The notes under the pieces were generated by a model that ran no database searches, was not told the origin of the DNA, and was given only the letters and a program-made list of their open reading frames with translations. A program made the position numbers and the translations under genes. A DNA stretch of 64,000 bases from an uncultured Methanomassiliicoccales archaeon. Its GTDB lineage: Archaea > Thermoplasmatota > Thermoplasmata > Methanomassiliicoccales > Methanomethylophilaceae. The DNA lies in assembly GCA_959597175.1 (NCBI GenBank), contig CAUFXM010000001.1, positions 186,001-250,000 of the forward strand, written 5' to 3'. Of this stretch, positions 26,223-35,175 are shown piece by piece. How positions within the stretch are numbered: the first letter of the stretch is position 1; each line of letters opens with the position of its first letter.

Positions 26223-27569
26223 ATGCACCAGGAAAGGATCCTAGCCATCCATGACATCTCCTGTGTCGGAAGATGCTCGCTCACCGTCGCCCTGCCCATC
26301 ATTTCGTCCGTCGGCATCGAATGCTCCGGACTGCCCACGGCCGTGCTGTCCACGCACACCGGCGGGTTCACCGGATACACGTACAGGGACCTCACCGAGG
26401 ACATGGTACCCGTGGACGAGCACTGGCAGACCCTCGGCATCAGGTTCGACGCCTTCTACACCGGCTTCCTCGGATCCTTCGAGCAGATAGACATCGTCAA
26501 GAAGCTGTTCAGGGACCTGTCCCACGATGGGACCACCATCTACGTGGACCCTGTCATGGCCGACGGGGGGAAGCTCTACCCGGTGTTCGGACCGGACTTC
26601 CCCGCCGGAATGAGGGGTCTGTGCGAGATGGCGGACGTCATCATGCCCAACCTCACCGAGCTCTCGTTCATGCTAGGGCTGGAGTACAAAGACGGGCCCT
26701 ATACCAGGGAGTACATCGACGGCGTCCTGGAGCAGGCGAAGGCGCTTGGCGTGAAGCAGATAGTGCTCACCGGCATCAGCTTCGAGGAGGGACAGGTCGG
26801 GGCCGTCTACAAGGACTATGAGACGGGGGAGACCGGGGACGTCATGCGCAGGGAGATACCCGGATACTACCACGGCACCGGGGACGTGTTCAGCTCCGCC
26901 TTCGTGGGAGCGCACGAGTCGGGACTCTCCCTGAGGGATGCGGTCACCGCCGCCGTGAACCTGACTGTGGGCAGCATCATAAGGACCTACGACGCCAAGG
27001 TAGACATACGCTACGGGGTCAACTTCGAGGCAGGACTGAAGGATTACATAGCGGAGGTTGACGCCGGCAGGAAGGGGTTCTCCGTGACGCCCGTGACGTC
27101 CGACGACGACCTCAGGATCATCGCCTCCATAGGACACTCGGTATGGAACGAGGCCTACGACGGTATCGTGCCCAAGGACCAGATAGACTACATGCTGGAC
27201 AAGTACCAGAGCTTCGAGGCGCTCCGCGACCAGGTGGACAACAAGGGGTACACCTACCTCATGATCCGCGACGGGGCCAGGGACGTCGGCTACGCGGGAT
27301 ACGTCCCGGACGAGAACGGTCTGTTCCTGTCGAAGATCTACATCCTGAGGCAGTACCGCGGCCACGGCTACTCCGGACCGGTGTTCGCTCACCTGAGGGA
27401 GGTCGCCAGGTCGCTGGGACTCGACAGGGTGTACCTGACCGTCAACAGGGGCAACGAGAGGTCCATCGAGGTCTACAGGCACGAGGGCTTCGAGATCGTC
27501 AGGTCGCAGGACGTCCCGATAGGGGACGGGTTCACCATGTACGACTACGTCATGGAAATGAGAGTCTGA
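26223..27569 (+). CDS. Pyridoxal/pyridoxamine kinase fused to a GNAT acetyltransferase
   Basis: 448 residues. Residues 1 to about 285 are a ribokinase-fold PdxK/PdxY-type kinase: HDISCVGRCSLTVALPI at the start, VDPVMADGGKLY, and the anion-hole/catalytic block GTGDVFSSAF. It would phosphorylate pyridoxal or pyridoxamine with ATP in B6 salvage. Residues of about 295-448 are a GNAT domain, with the acetyl-CoA loop in RQYRGHGYSGPVF and an NRGNERSIEVYRHEGFEIV segment typical of the fold. There is no stop or linker break, so this is a true fusion in one frame. The longer frame from 26049 is rejected because 26223 begins the kinase and follows the TATA-like box. It ends one base before the YgiQ gene. 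Confidence 0.87.
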   Translation: MHQERILAIHDISCVGRCSLTVALPIISSVGIECSGLPTAVLSTHTGGFTGYTYRDLTEDMVPVDEHWQTLGIRFDAFYTGFLGSFEQIDIVKKLFRDLSHDGTTIYVDPVMADGGKLYPVFGPDFPAGMRGLCEMADVIMPNLTELSFMLGLEYKDGPYTREYIDGVLEQAKALGVKQIVLTGISFEEGQVGAVYKDYETGETGDVMRREIPGYYHGTGDVFSSAFVGAHESGLSLRDAVTAAVNLTVGSIIRTYDAKVDIRYGVNFEAGLKDYIAEVDAGRKGFSVTPVTSDDDLRIIASIGHSVWNEAYDGIVPKDQIDYMLDKYQSFEALRDQVDNKGYTYLMIRDGARDVGYAGYVPDENGLFLSKIYILRQYRGHGYSGPVFAHLREVARSLGLDRVYLTVNRGNERSIEVYRHEGFEIVRSQDVPIGDGFTMYDYVMEMRV

Positions 27570-27570
27570 G

Positions 27571-29271
27571 ATGTTCCTCCCCACCACGCCGGAGGAGGTC
27601 CGCCGCAGGGGCTGGGATCCTCTGGACATCGTCCTGGTCACCGGGGACACCTACACCGACAACGCCTACAACGGGACCGCAGAGATAGGCCACTGGTTGG
27701 TCGACCACGGACTGAGGGTGGGCGTCATAGCGCAGCCGGACGTCTCCTCCGGAGACGACATCACCCGCCTGGGGACCCCGGAGCTGTTCTGGTCCGTGTC
27801 CGCGGGATGCGTGGACTCCATGGTGGCCAACTACACCCCCGCCAGGAAGTTCCGGAAGGAGGACGACTTCACCCCAGGGGGTGTGAACGACCGCCGCCCG
27901 GACAGGGCCACCATTGCGTACACCAACCTGATCAAGAAGCACGCCAAGGGTAGGCAGGTGCTGCTGGCCGGGATAGAGGCCAGCCTCAGGAGGGTGGCCC
28001 ACTACGACTTCTGGTCCGACTCCGTCAGGAGGTCGGTCCTGTTCGACGCCAAGGCCGACGGGATCGTCTACGGCATGGCGGAACTGGCCACGCTGGAGCT
28101 GGCGGAGAGGATGCGGAGGGACGAGGACTGGAAGGATGTCAGAGGGGTATGCGTCCCATCCAAGGGGATCCCCTCCGGCTACCTAGAGTTGCCCTCGTAC
28201 GAGGAGGTGAAGGATGACGACCGGAGGTTCATGGAGGCCTTCCGCATCTTCCGCGCGAACTCGGATCCTGTCACCGCGAAAGGACTGGCGCAGCGCCACG
28301 GAGACCGTTTCCTCGTACAGAACCCTCCCCAGAGGCCGCTGACGACCGCCGAACTGGATTCCCTCCACGAGTCCGACTTCGAGGACGCCGTCCATCCCTA
28401 CTACGCCGCCCAGGGCAAGGTGAGGGCCATGGACACCGTCAGGAACTCCATCACCACCCACCGCGGGTGCTACGGGGACTGCTCGTTCTGCGCAATAGCC
28501 GTCCACCAGGGGACCAGGGTGGTCTCCAGGTCGGAGGGTTCCATCATCAGGGAGGCGGAGAGGATCGCCTCCAGACCGGGTTTCAACGGCGTCATCCAGG
28601 ACGTCGGGGGACCCACGGCGAACATGTACGGCATCGAGTGCCCCCTGAAGGAGAGGAGGGGCGGATGCGCCGACAGGAGATGCCTGGGGAACAGGCCGTG
28701 CCCCAACCTGCCGATAGACCACTCCCGCCAGACGGCCCTGCTCAGGAGGATCTCCGAGATTCCGGGTGTCAGGCACGTGTTCGTGAACTCCGGCGTGCGC
28801 TACGACATGGTCGTCGCCGACGACCAGCACGGGCAGGAGTACCTGGACGGGCTGGTGGCCCACCATGTGTCGGGTCAGATGAAGGTCGCCCCGGAGCACG
28901 TGAACCTGAAGGTGCTGAAGCTCATGGGGAAGCCCGGGCCGGAGACCCTGGAGAGGTTCAGGGACATGTTCTCGGAGTCGGTGTCGAGGTGCGGGAAGGA
29001 CGAGTACCTCACCTACTACCTCATGGCCGCCCACCCCGGATGCGGGGATGTGGAGATGAGGGAGCTGGCCGACTATTGCAGAAAGGACCTCCGCATCCGC
29101 CCGGAGCAGGTCCAGGTGTTCACCCCAACCCCGTCGTCGTACTCCACGGCGATGTACCGCACCTCCATGGACGACCACGGAAGGAGGGTCTACGTGGAGC
29201 GCTCGATCCAGAGGCGCCAGAGGCAGAAGGAGATCGTGACAGGGGGTGGGAAGGACGGCAGACGTTCCTGA
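27571..29271 (+). CDS. YgiQ-family radical SAM protein
   Basis: 566 residues. The start MFLPTT and the N-terminal block DIVLVTGDTYTDNAYNGTAE are the signature of the YgiQ (UPF0313) family. The radical SAM cluster motif CxxxCxxC is HRGCYGDCSFCAI near residue 305, followed by DVGGPTANMYG and VFVNSGVRYDM. A Cys-rich insert (ECPLKERRGGCADRRC) also fits the family, and the length is normal. It should bind a [4Fe-4S] cluster and cleave S-adenosylmethionine; the substrate is unknown. It follows the kinase-GNAT gene by one base and overlaps the metalloprotease gene, so all are probably co-transcribed. Confidence 0.93.
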   Translation: MFLPTTPEEVRRRGWDPLDIVLVTGDTYTDNAYNGTAEIGHWLVDHGLRVGVIAQPDVSSGDDITRLGTPELFWSVSAGCVDSMVANYTPARKFRKEDDFTPGGVNDRRPDRATIAYTNLIKKHAKGRQVLLAGIEASLRRVAHYDFWSDSVRRSVLFDAKADGIVYGMAELATLELAERMRRDEDWKDVRGVCVPSKGIPSGYLELPSYEEVKDDDRRFMEAFRIFRANSDPVTAKGLAQRHGDRFLVQNPPQRPLTTAELDSLHESDFEDAVHPYYAAQGKVRAMDTVRNSITTHRGCYGDCSFCAIAVHQGTRVVSRSEGSIIREAERIASRPGFNGVIQDVGGPTANMYGIECPLKERRGGCADRRCLGNRPCPNLPIDHSRQTALLRRISEIPGVRHVFVNSGVRYDMVVADDQHGQEYLDGLVAHHVSGQMKVAPEHVNLKVLKLMGKPGPETLERFRDMFSESVSRCGKDEYLTYYLMAAHPGCGDVEMRELADYCRKDLRIRPEQVQVFTPTPSSYSTAMYRTSMDDHGRRVYVERSIQRRQRQKEIVTGGGKDGRRS

Positions 29272-29926
29272 CGAGGCCCTGACCGAGTGCCGCATGAGAT
29301 ACGGGAAGGTCACCGCCGACTTCGTCTCTCGCAAGGAGTTCGGCTACAGCTGGCGCGCCTCGAAGGGCGGCGTGGAGATGCACGTCTCCGACTATCTGGA
29401 GGGTGCTCCGACGGAGATGCTCTCGGACTTCTGCTCCATGGTGTGCGACCGCGCCGTCACAGGCAGGTGGAGGGAGCCGCAGTCGTACCTTGACTTCGTC
29501 AGGTCTGACGACTACATCGTCTCACGCCGTCCCGTCTACGTGCGCAGGAGCAGGAACCTGCTGAGGACCAGCTGCGGCGAGACCGCATACCTGCACGACT
29601 CCGTCCAGAGGCTGCTGGACTCTGGGCTGCTGACGGAAACGGACATCTCCAACTCGTACATGTCCTGGACCAGGAGGGACAGCGTCAGGAGGGTTGGGTT
29701 CTGCAGCACCATGTTCAGGGTCGTGGGGATATCGGCGAGGCTGGACTCCGACGACGTTCCGGACAGCGTCCGCGACTACGTGGTCTACCACGAGTGCCTC
29801 CACCTCAGGCAGGGCTACCGCCCGTCCAACAGGACCCACGACGCCCTCTTCAGGTCATGGGAGAGGATGTACCCCGGATGGTCCGACGCGGAGAGGTTCC
29901 TCCGCTCCCTGGGAGGCGGGAGATGA
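29246..29926 (+). CDS. SprT/M48-like zinc metallopeptidase
   Basis: 226 residues. The key motif is VVYHECLHLRQGYRPSNRTH: HExxH plus a downstream His, as in WSS1/SprT/DUF45-like zinc peptidases. The N-terminal 150 residues are basic and helical with no recognised domain. The GTG at 29246 follows a run of G residues that can act as ribosome site and overlaps the YgiQ end. An ATG at 29294 is the alternative start. Its stop overlaps the ACT gene start (ATGA). It may process a protein or peptide; the target is unknown. Confidence 0.78.
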   Translation: MGRTADVPDEALTECRMRYGKVTADFVSRKEFGYSWRASKGGVEMHVSDYLEGAPTEMLSDFCSMVCDRAVTGRWREPQSYLDFVRSDDYIVSRRPVYVRRSRNLLRTSCGETAYLHDSVQRLLDSGLLTETDISNSYMSWTRRDSVRRVGFCSTMFRVVGISARLDSDDVPDSVRDYVVYHECLHLRQGYRPSNRTHDALFRSWERMYPGWSDAERFLRSLGGGR

Positions 29927-30333
29927 TCCTGGAGGCCCTGGACCAGGAGCTCAGCGTCTGCAAGGTAGCCGACTACTCCATGGTGGACCTGGACGGTGGG
30001 ATGGTCTTCATAGGCAGCACGGGGGAAGAGAGGTCCCTGGTATGCGAGACCCATCAGGTCCCTTCCAACGCCACCGACCGCTCCGACGGCTGGAGGGCCC
30101 TCCGGGTGGCGGGACCCCTGGACTTCTCCCTCGTCGGCGTCCTGGCGGGCATCTCCGCCGTCCTGGCTGACACGGGAGTCCCGGTCTTCGTGGTCTCCAC
30201 GTTCGACACCGACTACGTCCTGGTGAGGTCGGGGGACCTGCCGGATGCCATATCCGCCCTGGAGGACGCAGGTTACACGGTCCGCCGAGACCACCCTTAT
30301 CTGTGGCGACAGCCTTCCGGCAATCATGACTGA
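29923..30333 (+). CDS. ACT-domain protein
   Basis: 136 residues: LSVCKVADYS at the start, then FIGSTGEERSLVC, VAGPLDFSLVGVLAGISAVL and VFVVSTFDTDYVLV. These are the conserved blocks of the small stand-alone double-ACT family found in bacteria and archaea, usually thought to sense amino acids. There is no catalytic domain. The ATG at 29923 overlaps the metalloprotease stop, and the end overlaps the Sel1 gene by eight bases. Confidence 0.85.
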   Translation: MILEALDQELSVCKVADYSMVDLDGGMVFIGSTGEERSLVCETHQVPSNATDRSDGWRALRVAGPLDFSLVGVLAGISAVLADTGVPVFVVSTFDTDYVLVRSGDLPDAISALEDAGYTVRRDHPYLWRQPSGNHD

Positions 30334-31216
30334 GGAAAGGGGATTCGTCTTCCACGGGCCCGACGGGGAGGTCGAGCTGGACATCGACCAGGTCAGGGAT
30401 CTCGCTTCGAGGGGGGACCCGGACGGGCTGTACGCCCTGGCCATGGCCTATCTGTTCGGATGGGATGTGGAGCAGGACGAGGACCTGGGATACGACTACC
30501 TGGAGAAGGCGGTGGCCGCCGGGCAGACCGAGGCCATGACCCTGATGGTCAGACTGTTCATGCAGGGGGAGTACACGGGAATCGACAGCGAGAGGGCCGC
30601 CGAGCTCGCCATAGACGCTGCGGAGGACAGCATCCCCGACGCGCAGCTCTACGCCGGCCTGGCTTACATGGACGGCGTGTCGGTGGAGCAGGACTACTCG
30701 GAGGCGGCGCGCTACTTCAGGCTCGCGGCGAACCAGGGGAACCAGGAGGCCCGGACCTCGCTGGCGTACCTGTTCCACGAGGGCCTCGGCGTCGAGAGGG
30801 ACCAGGCCAAGGCCTACGGCCTCTACCGCACCGCCGCCAGGGCGGGCAACGTGAACGCCATGTTCCAGGCCGGGGTCTGCTGCGAGTTCGGGGAGGGGAC
30901 GCCGGTGGACCTCCGCGAGGCGGAGAGGTGGTACGTTAAGGGTGCGGAGCAAGGGGATGCCTTCGCCATGGAGCGTCTGGGATTCCTGCTATCCGAATCC
31001 GATCCGCCCAGGCCTGAGGAGTCCTTCGAGTGGTTCCTGAAGGCGGCGATGGAGGGGGTGCCCACGGCGATGCACATGGTCGGGTACTGCTACCTCCGCG
31101 GGATAGGTGTGGAGAAGGACCGAGGTGAGGCCGAGAAATGGCTCAGGATGGCCTCCGACAACGGCGTGGCGGAGGCGGGCGACCTCCTGGGCACCATTGG
31201 AGCGGTCCTGGGCTGA
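30326..31216 (+). CDS. Sel1-repeat protein
   Basis: 296 residues with about seven Sel1-like repeats (36-residue helix pairs): GLYALAMAYLFGWDVEQDED, AQLYAGLAYMDGVSVEQDYS, ARTSLAYLFHEGLGVERDQA, AMFQAGVCCEFGEGTPVDL and AMHMVGYCYLRGIGVEKDRG. There is no signal peptide. Sel1 proteins are adaptors for protein complexes. It overlaps the ACT gene by eight bases (start at 30326), so it is at the end of the 26223-31216 transcript. It is the first of three Sel1 genes in 2.6 kb. Confidence 0.86.
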   Translation: MTEERGFVFHGPDGEVELDIDQVRDLASRGDPDGLYALAMAYLFGWDVEQDEDLGYDYLEKAVAAGQTEAMTLMVRLFMQGEYTGIDSERAAELAIDAAEDSIPDAQLYAGLAYMDGVSVEQDYSEAARYFRLAANQGNQEARTSLAYLFHEGLGVERDQAKAYGLYRTAARAGNVNAMFQAGVCCEFGEGTPVDLREAERWYVKGAEQGDAFAMERLGFLLSESDPPRPEESFEWFLKAAMEGVPTAMHMVGYCYLRGIGVEKDRGEAEKWLRMASDNGVAEAGDLLGTIGAVLG

Positions 31217-31261
31217 CCCGAAGATGGCTTTAACCCGGTCGCGGATTACCGGACGATTCCA

Positions 31262-31921
31262 ATGGTTAGCGCAGACTCCCTCAGGAAGGCCGCCGAGAGC
31301 GGCGACGCGGACGCCCAGTACCAGCTGGGTCTGATCTACCTCTACGGCAACGAAGAGCCCAGGGACGCCGAGAAGGCCTTCGAGTGGCTCTCGAAGGCGG
31401 CCGAGCAGAACGTCGTACCGGCGAAGAGGGAGCTCGGAGCCATGCTCGTCTCGGGGGAGGGATGCGAGCCCGACATCGACCGCGGGGTGCAGCTCCTCAG
31501 CGACGCCGCGGACAACCTGGATCCCGGTGCGTTCTACCACCTCGGCCTCATGTACGAGAAGGGCATCGGCGTCCCCCAGGACCTGCAGAAGTGCATAAGG
31601 CTGCTCGCCTACGCCGCATCGATGGGCTATCCCGGCGCGGAGGTCGACGCGGAGCGCGTCGACGCCGTACTGACCGAGGAGCGCAACAGGAAGCTCAGGG
31701 CAAGGCCCCTCCTGAAGCTGCAGATCTCCGACGTGGATGTGGAGGCGGCATGCTGCAAGAGGATGCTGGACGCGCTGCTGGCGCAGGACATAGTCTTCAC
31801 CGAGACGATGCAGGGCCCCGCGCTGCTCGGGGAGGACAACGACGGCATGGACGCGGTCCTCACCAGCTGCCCTTACTGCGGCGCCAGGATGCAGATCATT
31901 CCCAGGGACACGAAGTTCTGA
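31262..31921 (+). CDS. Sel1-repeat protein with a cysteine-containing tail
   Basis: 219 residues. Three Sel1 repeats (AQYQLGLIYLYGNEEPRDAE, AKRELGAMLVSGEGCEPDID, AFYHLGLMYEKGIGVPQDLQ) are followed by a C-terminal part with ACCKR and CPYCGARM. The latter looks like half of a zinc ribbon; the partner cysteines could be the CC pair. A weak TATA-like GCTTTAACC is about 30 bases before the ATG at 31262. The TGA stop abuts the TCA of the convergent Sel1 gene with no spacer. Confidence 0.83.
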   Translation: MVSADSLRKAAESGDADAQYQLGLIYLYGNEEPRDAEKAFEWLSKAAEQNVVPAKRELGAMLVSGEGCEPDIDRGVQLLSDAADNLDPGAFYHLGLMYEKGIGVPQDLQKCIRLLAYAASMGYPGAEVDAERVDAVLTEERNRKLRARPLLKLQISDVDVEAACCKRMLDALLAQDIVFTETMQGPALLGEDNDGMDAVLTSCPYCGARMQIIPRDTKF

Positions 31922-32878
31922 TCAGTCCAGGGTGCTGGCCATGGTGGCCGCGTCGGGGTCGCCGAGCTCCGCCGCCAGCTTGATCAGCCCGCGGCCCTTC
32001 CTCTCGTCCCCCGGGACGCCTTCCCCGCGGAGGTACAACATCCCGAGCCTGAAGATCGCCGCCGCGTTCCAGCTGGTCGCCGATGTGGCGAAGTACCTTG
32101 CGGCCTTGAAGGGGTCCCTCTGGACTCCGGTGCCGTCGCAATGCATCACCCCGAGCTCGTACTGGGCCTCGTTGCTCCCGAGGTCGGCTGCCGCGGCGAG
32201 CATCTTGGCTGCCATGGCGGCGTCCCTCCTGACGCCGTTTCCCCCGAGGTACCTCATCCCGAGCGTGTACAGCGACTGGGCATCCCCGTGCAGGGCACCC
32301 TCGGCGTAGTAGTGGAGCGCCAGCCCGTCGTCGCGCTCGACGCCGTATCCGGCCTCGTACATCCTGCCCAGGTTGAACATGGCGTCGACGTTCCCCTGGG
32401 CCGCGGAAAGCGAGAACAGCCTGAATGCCTCCGCCCGGTCCAGCCTGACCCCCCATCCGTTGAAGTAGAGGTTGCCCAGGTTGCACTGGGCGGCAGGATG
32501 GCCCTTGTCTGCCGCAAGGAGGTACCATTTCGCCGCCTCCATCTTGTTGACGGCGACCCCCTCGCCGGCATCGCACATGTACCCCAGGCCGTACTGCGCC
32601 TCGACGTACCCCTGGTTGGCGGCTTTGCGGTACCATCTGATGGCCGCCAGCTTGTCTGTTGGCACGCCGATCCCGTAGCAGCAGAGGTAGCCGTAGGTGT
32701 ACTGGGCTGCGGGATGCCCCGCCTCGGCCGAGGAGCGCAGGAGCTCCACCGCGGCCTCCAGATCCTTGGCGACCCCGTCCCCCTCGTAGAGACGCCTTCC
32801 CAGGAGGTACTGCGCCTCCGGGTCCCCGCGTTCGCTGCGGGCCATAAGCTCCATAGTCGACGGCTCGTCTCCGCCCAT
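31922..32878 (-). CDS. Sel1-repeat protein
   Basis: 318 residues with eight or more Sel1 repeats: AQYLLGRRLYEGDGVAKDLE, AQYTYGYLCCYGIGVPTDKL, AQYGLGYMCDAGEGVAVNKM, AQCNLGNLYFNGWGVRLDRA, AMFNLGRMYEAGYGVERDDG and SLYTLGMRYLGGNGVRRDAA. There is no signal peptide. The ATG at 32878 is chosen over an in-frame TTG at 32896; a TATA-like CTTTATCG lies about 32 bases upstream. It is convergent with 31262-31921, likely an inverted paralogue. Confidence 0.86.
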   Translation of the reverse strand: MGGDEPSTMELMARSERGDPEAQYLLGRRLYEGDGVAKDLEAAVELLRSSAEAGHPAAQYTYGYLCCYGIGVPTDKLAAIRWYRKAANQGYVEAQYGLGYMCDAGEGVAVNKMEAAKWYLLAADKGHPAAQCNLGNLYFNGWGVRLDRAEAFRLFSLSAAQGNVDAMFNLGRMYEAGYGVERDDGLALHYYAEGALHGDAQSLYTLGMRYLGGNGVRRDAAMAAKMLAAAADLGSNEAQYELGVMHCDGTGVQRDPFKAARYFATSATSWNAAAIFRLGMLYLRGEGVPGDERKGRGLIKLAAELGDPDAATMASTLD

Positions 32879-32944
32879 ACGGCACCGAGCGGTCAATGGG
32901 GTACGGCACGATAAAGGATGCGATACCGTGCCCGTGCGAACGGC

Positions 32945-33763
32945 TCAGAACCTTATGACGCCGAGTATGAACGACGCCAGGGCTACCACCATGGCCACCT
33001 TCGCGGACTTCTGCGCCCTGTGGGGGTCATTGAACACGGACTCGGCGCAGTACAGGAAGATCAGATCCGCCGCGACCACAGTGTAGTACAGAACCCCGTA
33101 CGACTCCCAGACCATCGGGAGCACGCTGAGGACGGGGCCGGCCACGAAGAAGACGCATGCCAGGATCGCAGCGTTGCGGACGCCGATGCTCATGGGCAGG
33201 GTCTTCCTCCCCTCGTCGGAGTCCATGTCCTCTATGTCCTTGGCTATCTCCCTGCCGACGGATACGAGCATGGCCATCAGAGCGATGACCATGTTTCCCT
33301 CCAGGTCGCCGACCACCGCGCCTCCCAGGAGGAACATCATCCCTGTGAGGACGGCGATGGTCACGTTCCCGACGAACCCCCTCTGCTTGAGGGCGAACTC
33401 GTAGGCCACCATCAGGACGCAGGCTATGATGACGATCGCTATGCAGGCCGCGTCCACGGTCAGGAGGGAGACGACGCAGGCGCCGCCCAGCATGACGACC
33501 GCTGCGTGAAGGGCCGTCTCCCGCCTCATCCTCCCGGACGGTATCGGGCGTTCGGGATGGGCGGTCCTGTCGATCTCGTGGTCGATGTAGTCGTTGAGGG
33601 CGTTGCCCCCGCATATGAACATGAACACGACAACCGCCGAGATCAGGATGTTCGCCCAGTGGTCGACCAGGTCCGTGCCGGCGGCCATGAAGCACGCCAC
33701 GACGACCCCGACGATACCCATGACGGCATTGCCCGTCCTGAACAGCTGGATGTACTTGTTCAC
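32945..33763 (-). CDS. UbiA prenyltransferase, likely digeranylgeranylglyceryl phosphate synthase
   Basis: 272 residues with about eight or nine membrane helices. The first Asp-rich motif is NDYIDHEID (about residue 57) and the second is DIEDMDSDEGR; both bind Mg-diphosphate in UbiA enzymes. In archaea this subgroup attaches the second geranylgeranyl chain to geranylgeranylglyceryl phosphate, a step in ether-lipid synthesis. A GTG start at 33763 is preferred over the longer frame because a TATA box (GTATATGA on the plus strand) is centred 25 bases upstream. It is divergent from the polyprenol-kinase-like gene, suggesting a shared lipid theme. Confidence 0.85.
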   Translation of the reverse strand: MNKYIQLFRTGNAVMGIVGVVVACFMAAGTDLVDHWANILISAVVVFMFICGGNALNDYIDHEIDRTAHPERPIPSGRMRRETALHAAVVMLGGACVVSLLTVDAACIAIVIIACVLMVAYEFALKQRGFVGNVTIAVLTGMMFLLGGAVVGDLEGNMVIALMAMLVSVGREIAKDIEDMDSDEGRKTLPMSIGVRNAAILACVFFVAGPVLSVLPMVWESYGVLYYTVVAADLIFLYCAESVFNDPHRAQKSAKVAMVVALASFILGVIRF

Positions 33764-33783
33764 GCACCGCCAACTCCCTGCGG

Positions 33784-33791
33784 GTATATGA
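33784..33791 (-). promoter_or_regulatory. TATA box for the UbiA gene
   Basis: TCATATAC on the minus strand is centred about 25 bases upstream of the GTG at 33763, supporting that start and a leaderless message. Confidence 0.5.
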
Positions 33792-33846
33792 CTTTTTGAC
33801 CCGTGTGCTGGCTTTATGATGCCGTTCCCCCTAGGGATTGGCGGAG

Positions 33847-34548
33847 ATGACACCGCAGGACTACCTGGGCCTGGCGCTCGTCTACGCCATCATCGGTCTG
33901 TCGCTAGCGGCGGCTCTGGCGATGGAACGCAACGGGTCCGGGGCAGACGCCAGGAAGGCGGTGCACATCGGCGTGGGGCTCTTCGTCCTGGTCTGGTGGA
34001 TGTTCTCGGAGAACTGGATAATGCTCGTCTTCTTCACCGTCCCGTTCGCCGTCATCCTGTTCGTGACCATGCTCAGGGACAACGCCCTGTCCGACTCGCG
34101 GCTGGGGGACCTGGCCAACAGGGACGGGCACAGGACGGGCCTGTTCCTCTACGCCGTGAGCATCACGGTACTGGTCGCCCTCTTCTGGGACCACTGGTCG
34201 GCCGCCACCGTGGGGGTGGTCGCCATGACCTGGGGAGACGGTATTGGGAGCCTGGTGGGCAGGAGGTTCGGGAAGCACCCCATAGTCAACGGGAAGTCCC
34301 TGGAGGGGAGCCTGGCGGTTTTCGCCGCCACCGCCGTCGCGTCGTTACTCGTGCTGGCGTTCTACGGCTGGCTGATCTCCTCCGGACTCTACCCCGCCGG
34401 GGATGTGACGGCGACCGTCCCGCTTTGGACGGCATCCCTGTTGGCAGGTGCCCTGGCTTCGGTGCTCGAAGCGCTGTGCCCCGGACAGTACGACAACATC
34501 GTCATCCCGCTCGTGGTCGCGACGGCCATGGCGCTGCTGGGGCTGTGA
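33847..34548 (+). CDS. Polyprenol/phytol kinase-like membrane protein (VTE5/Sec59 type)
   Basis: 233 residues with six to seven membrane helices. Signature blocks are ARKAVHIGVGL near the start, AMTWGDGIGSLVGRRFGKHP, NGKSLEGSLA and DNIVIPL near the end. This is the pattern of CTP-dependent dolichol/phytol/diacylglycerol kinases (VTE5/Sec59 family). It probably phosphorylates an isoprenoid alcohol. The ATG at 33847 is chosen over a TTG at 33838. It is followed four bases later by a thymidylate-kinase-like gene. Confidence 0.78.
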   Translation: MTPQDYLGLALVYAIIGLSLAAALAMERNGSGADARKAVHIGVGLFVLVWWMFSENWIMLVFFTVPFAVILFVTMLRDNALSDSRLGDLANRDGHRTGLFLYAVSITVLVALFWDHWSAATVGVVAMTWGDGIGSLVGRRFGKHPIVNGKSLEGSLAVFAATAVASLLVLAFYGWLISSGLYPAGDVTATVPLWTASLLAGALASVLEALCPGQYDNIVIPLVVATAMALLGL

Positions 34549-34552
34549 TGCC

Positions 34553-35125
34553 ATGACGTGGTACGTGGTGGACGGGATGGACGGCTCGGGGAAGAGCACC
34601 GTGGCGGGCATCATCGCCGACGAGCTGGGGTCCAGGGGCAGGAGTGTGGCCGTGATGACCCATCCCAACCGGGGGACCAGGGTGGGCAGGATGGAGCTGG
34701 AGATGCTGCGGAAGGAGGGGAAGGCCGCCCTGCTGGCCTCCACGGCGCTGTACATCCTGGACGTGCTCCACTCCATATTCCTGATGAAGGGCAGGATGAG
34801 GGGGTACGACGACCTGGTCTTCGTCAGGTACTCCATGGCCGTGGCTTACCTTCCGGACAGGCTCTGCAGGCCCGCCTACAGGGTGATCACGGCAGTCCTC
34901 CCGAAGCCGGACGTGTCCGTCCTGGTGGACGTGGACCCGGAGACGGCCATGGGCAGGATCAGCGACCGCGGGGAGGAGCTGGAGGTGTTCGAGACCGTGG
35001 AGAGGCTGGACAGGGTCCGCGTGAGGATGCTTTCCGTCTCGGAGGGATGGATCGTCCTGGAGAACACCGGGGACATGGGAGCGCTGGAGGAGGATGTTCG
35101 CTCCCATGTGCTGGCCGCCGAATGA
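34553..35125 (+). CDS. Thymidylate-kinase-like P-loop nucleotide kinase
   Basis: 190 residues. The Walker A loop DGMDGSGKST is at residue 6, the start arrangement of thymidylate kinases. RVGRMELEMLRKEGK and VFVRYSMAVAYLP sit where dTMP kinases have their LID/DR(Y/H) region, but the DR motif is altered (VRY). SVLVDVDPETAMGRI matches the family's late strand with the E/D-x-A segment. It may be a diverged dTMP kinase or an isoprenoid/nucleotide kinase; co-transcription with the polyprenol-kinase-like gene leaves the substrate open. Confidence 0.75.
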   Translation: MTWYVVDGMDGSGKSTVAGIIADELGSRGRSVAVMTHPNRGTRVGRMELEMLRKEGKAALLASTALYILDVLHSIFLMKGRMRGYDDLVFVRYSMAVAYLPDRLCRPAYRVITAVLPKPDVSVLVDVDPETAMGRISDRGEELEVFETVERLDRVRVRMLSVSEGWIVLENTGDMGALEEDVRSHVLAAE

Positions 35126-35175
35126 CCGGGGAGCGGGCTACCGCTGACCGTACCCAGTTGGACCGTGCACACCGG

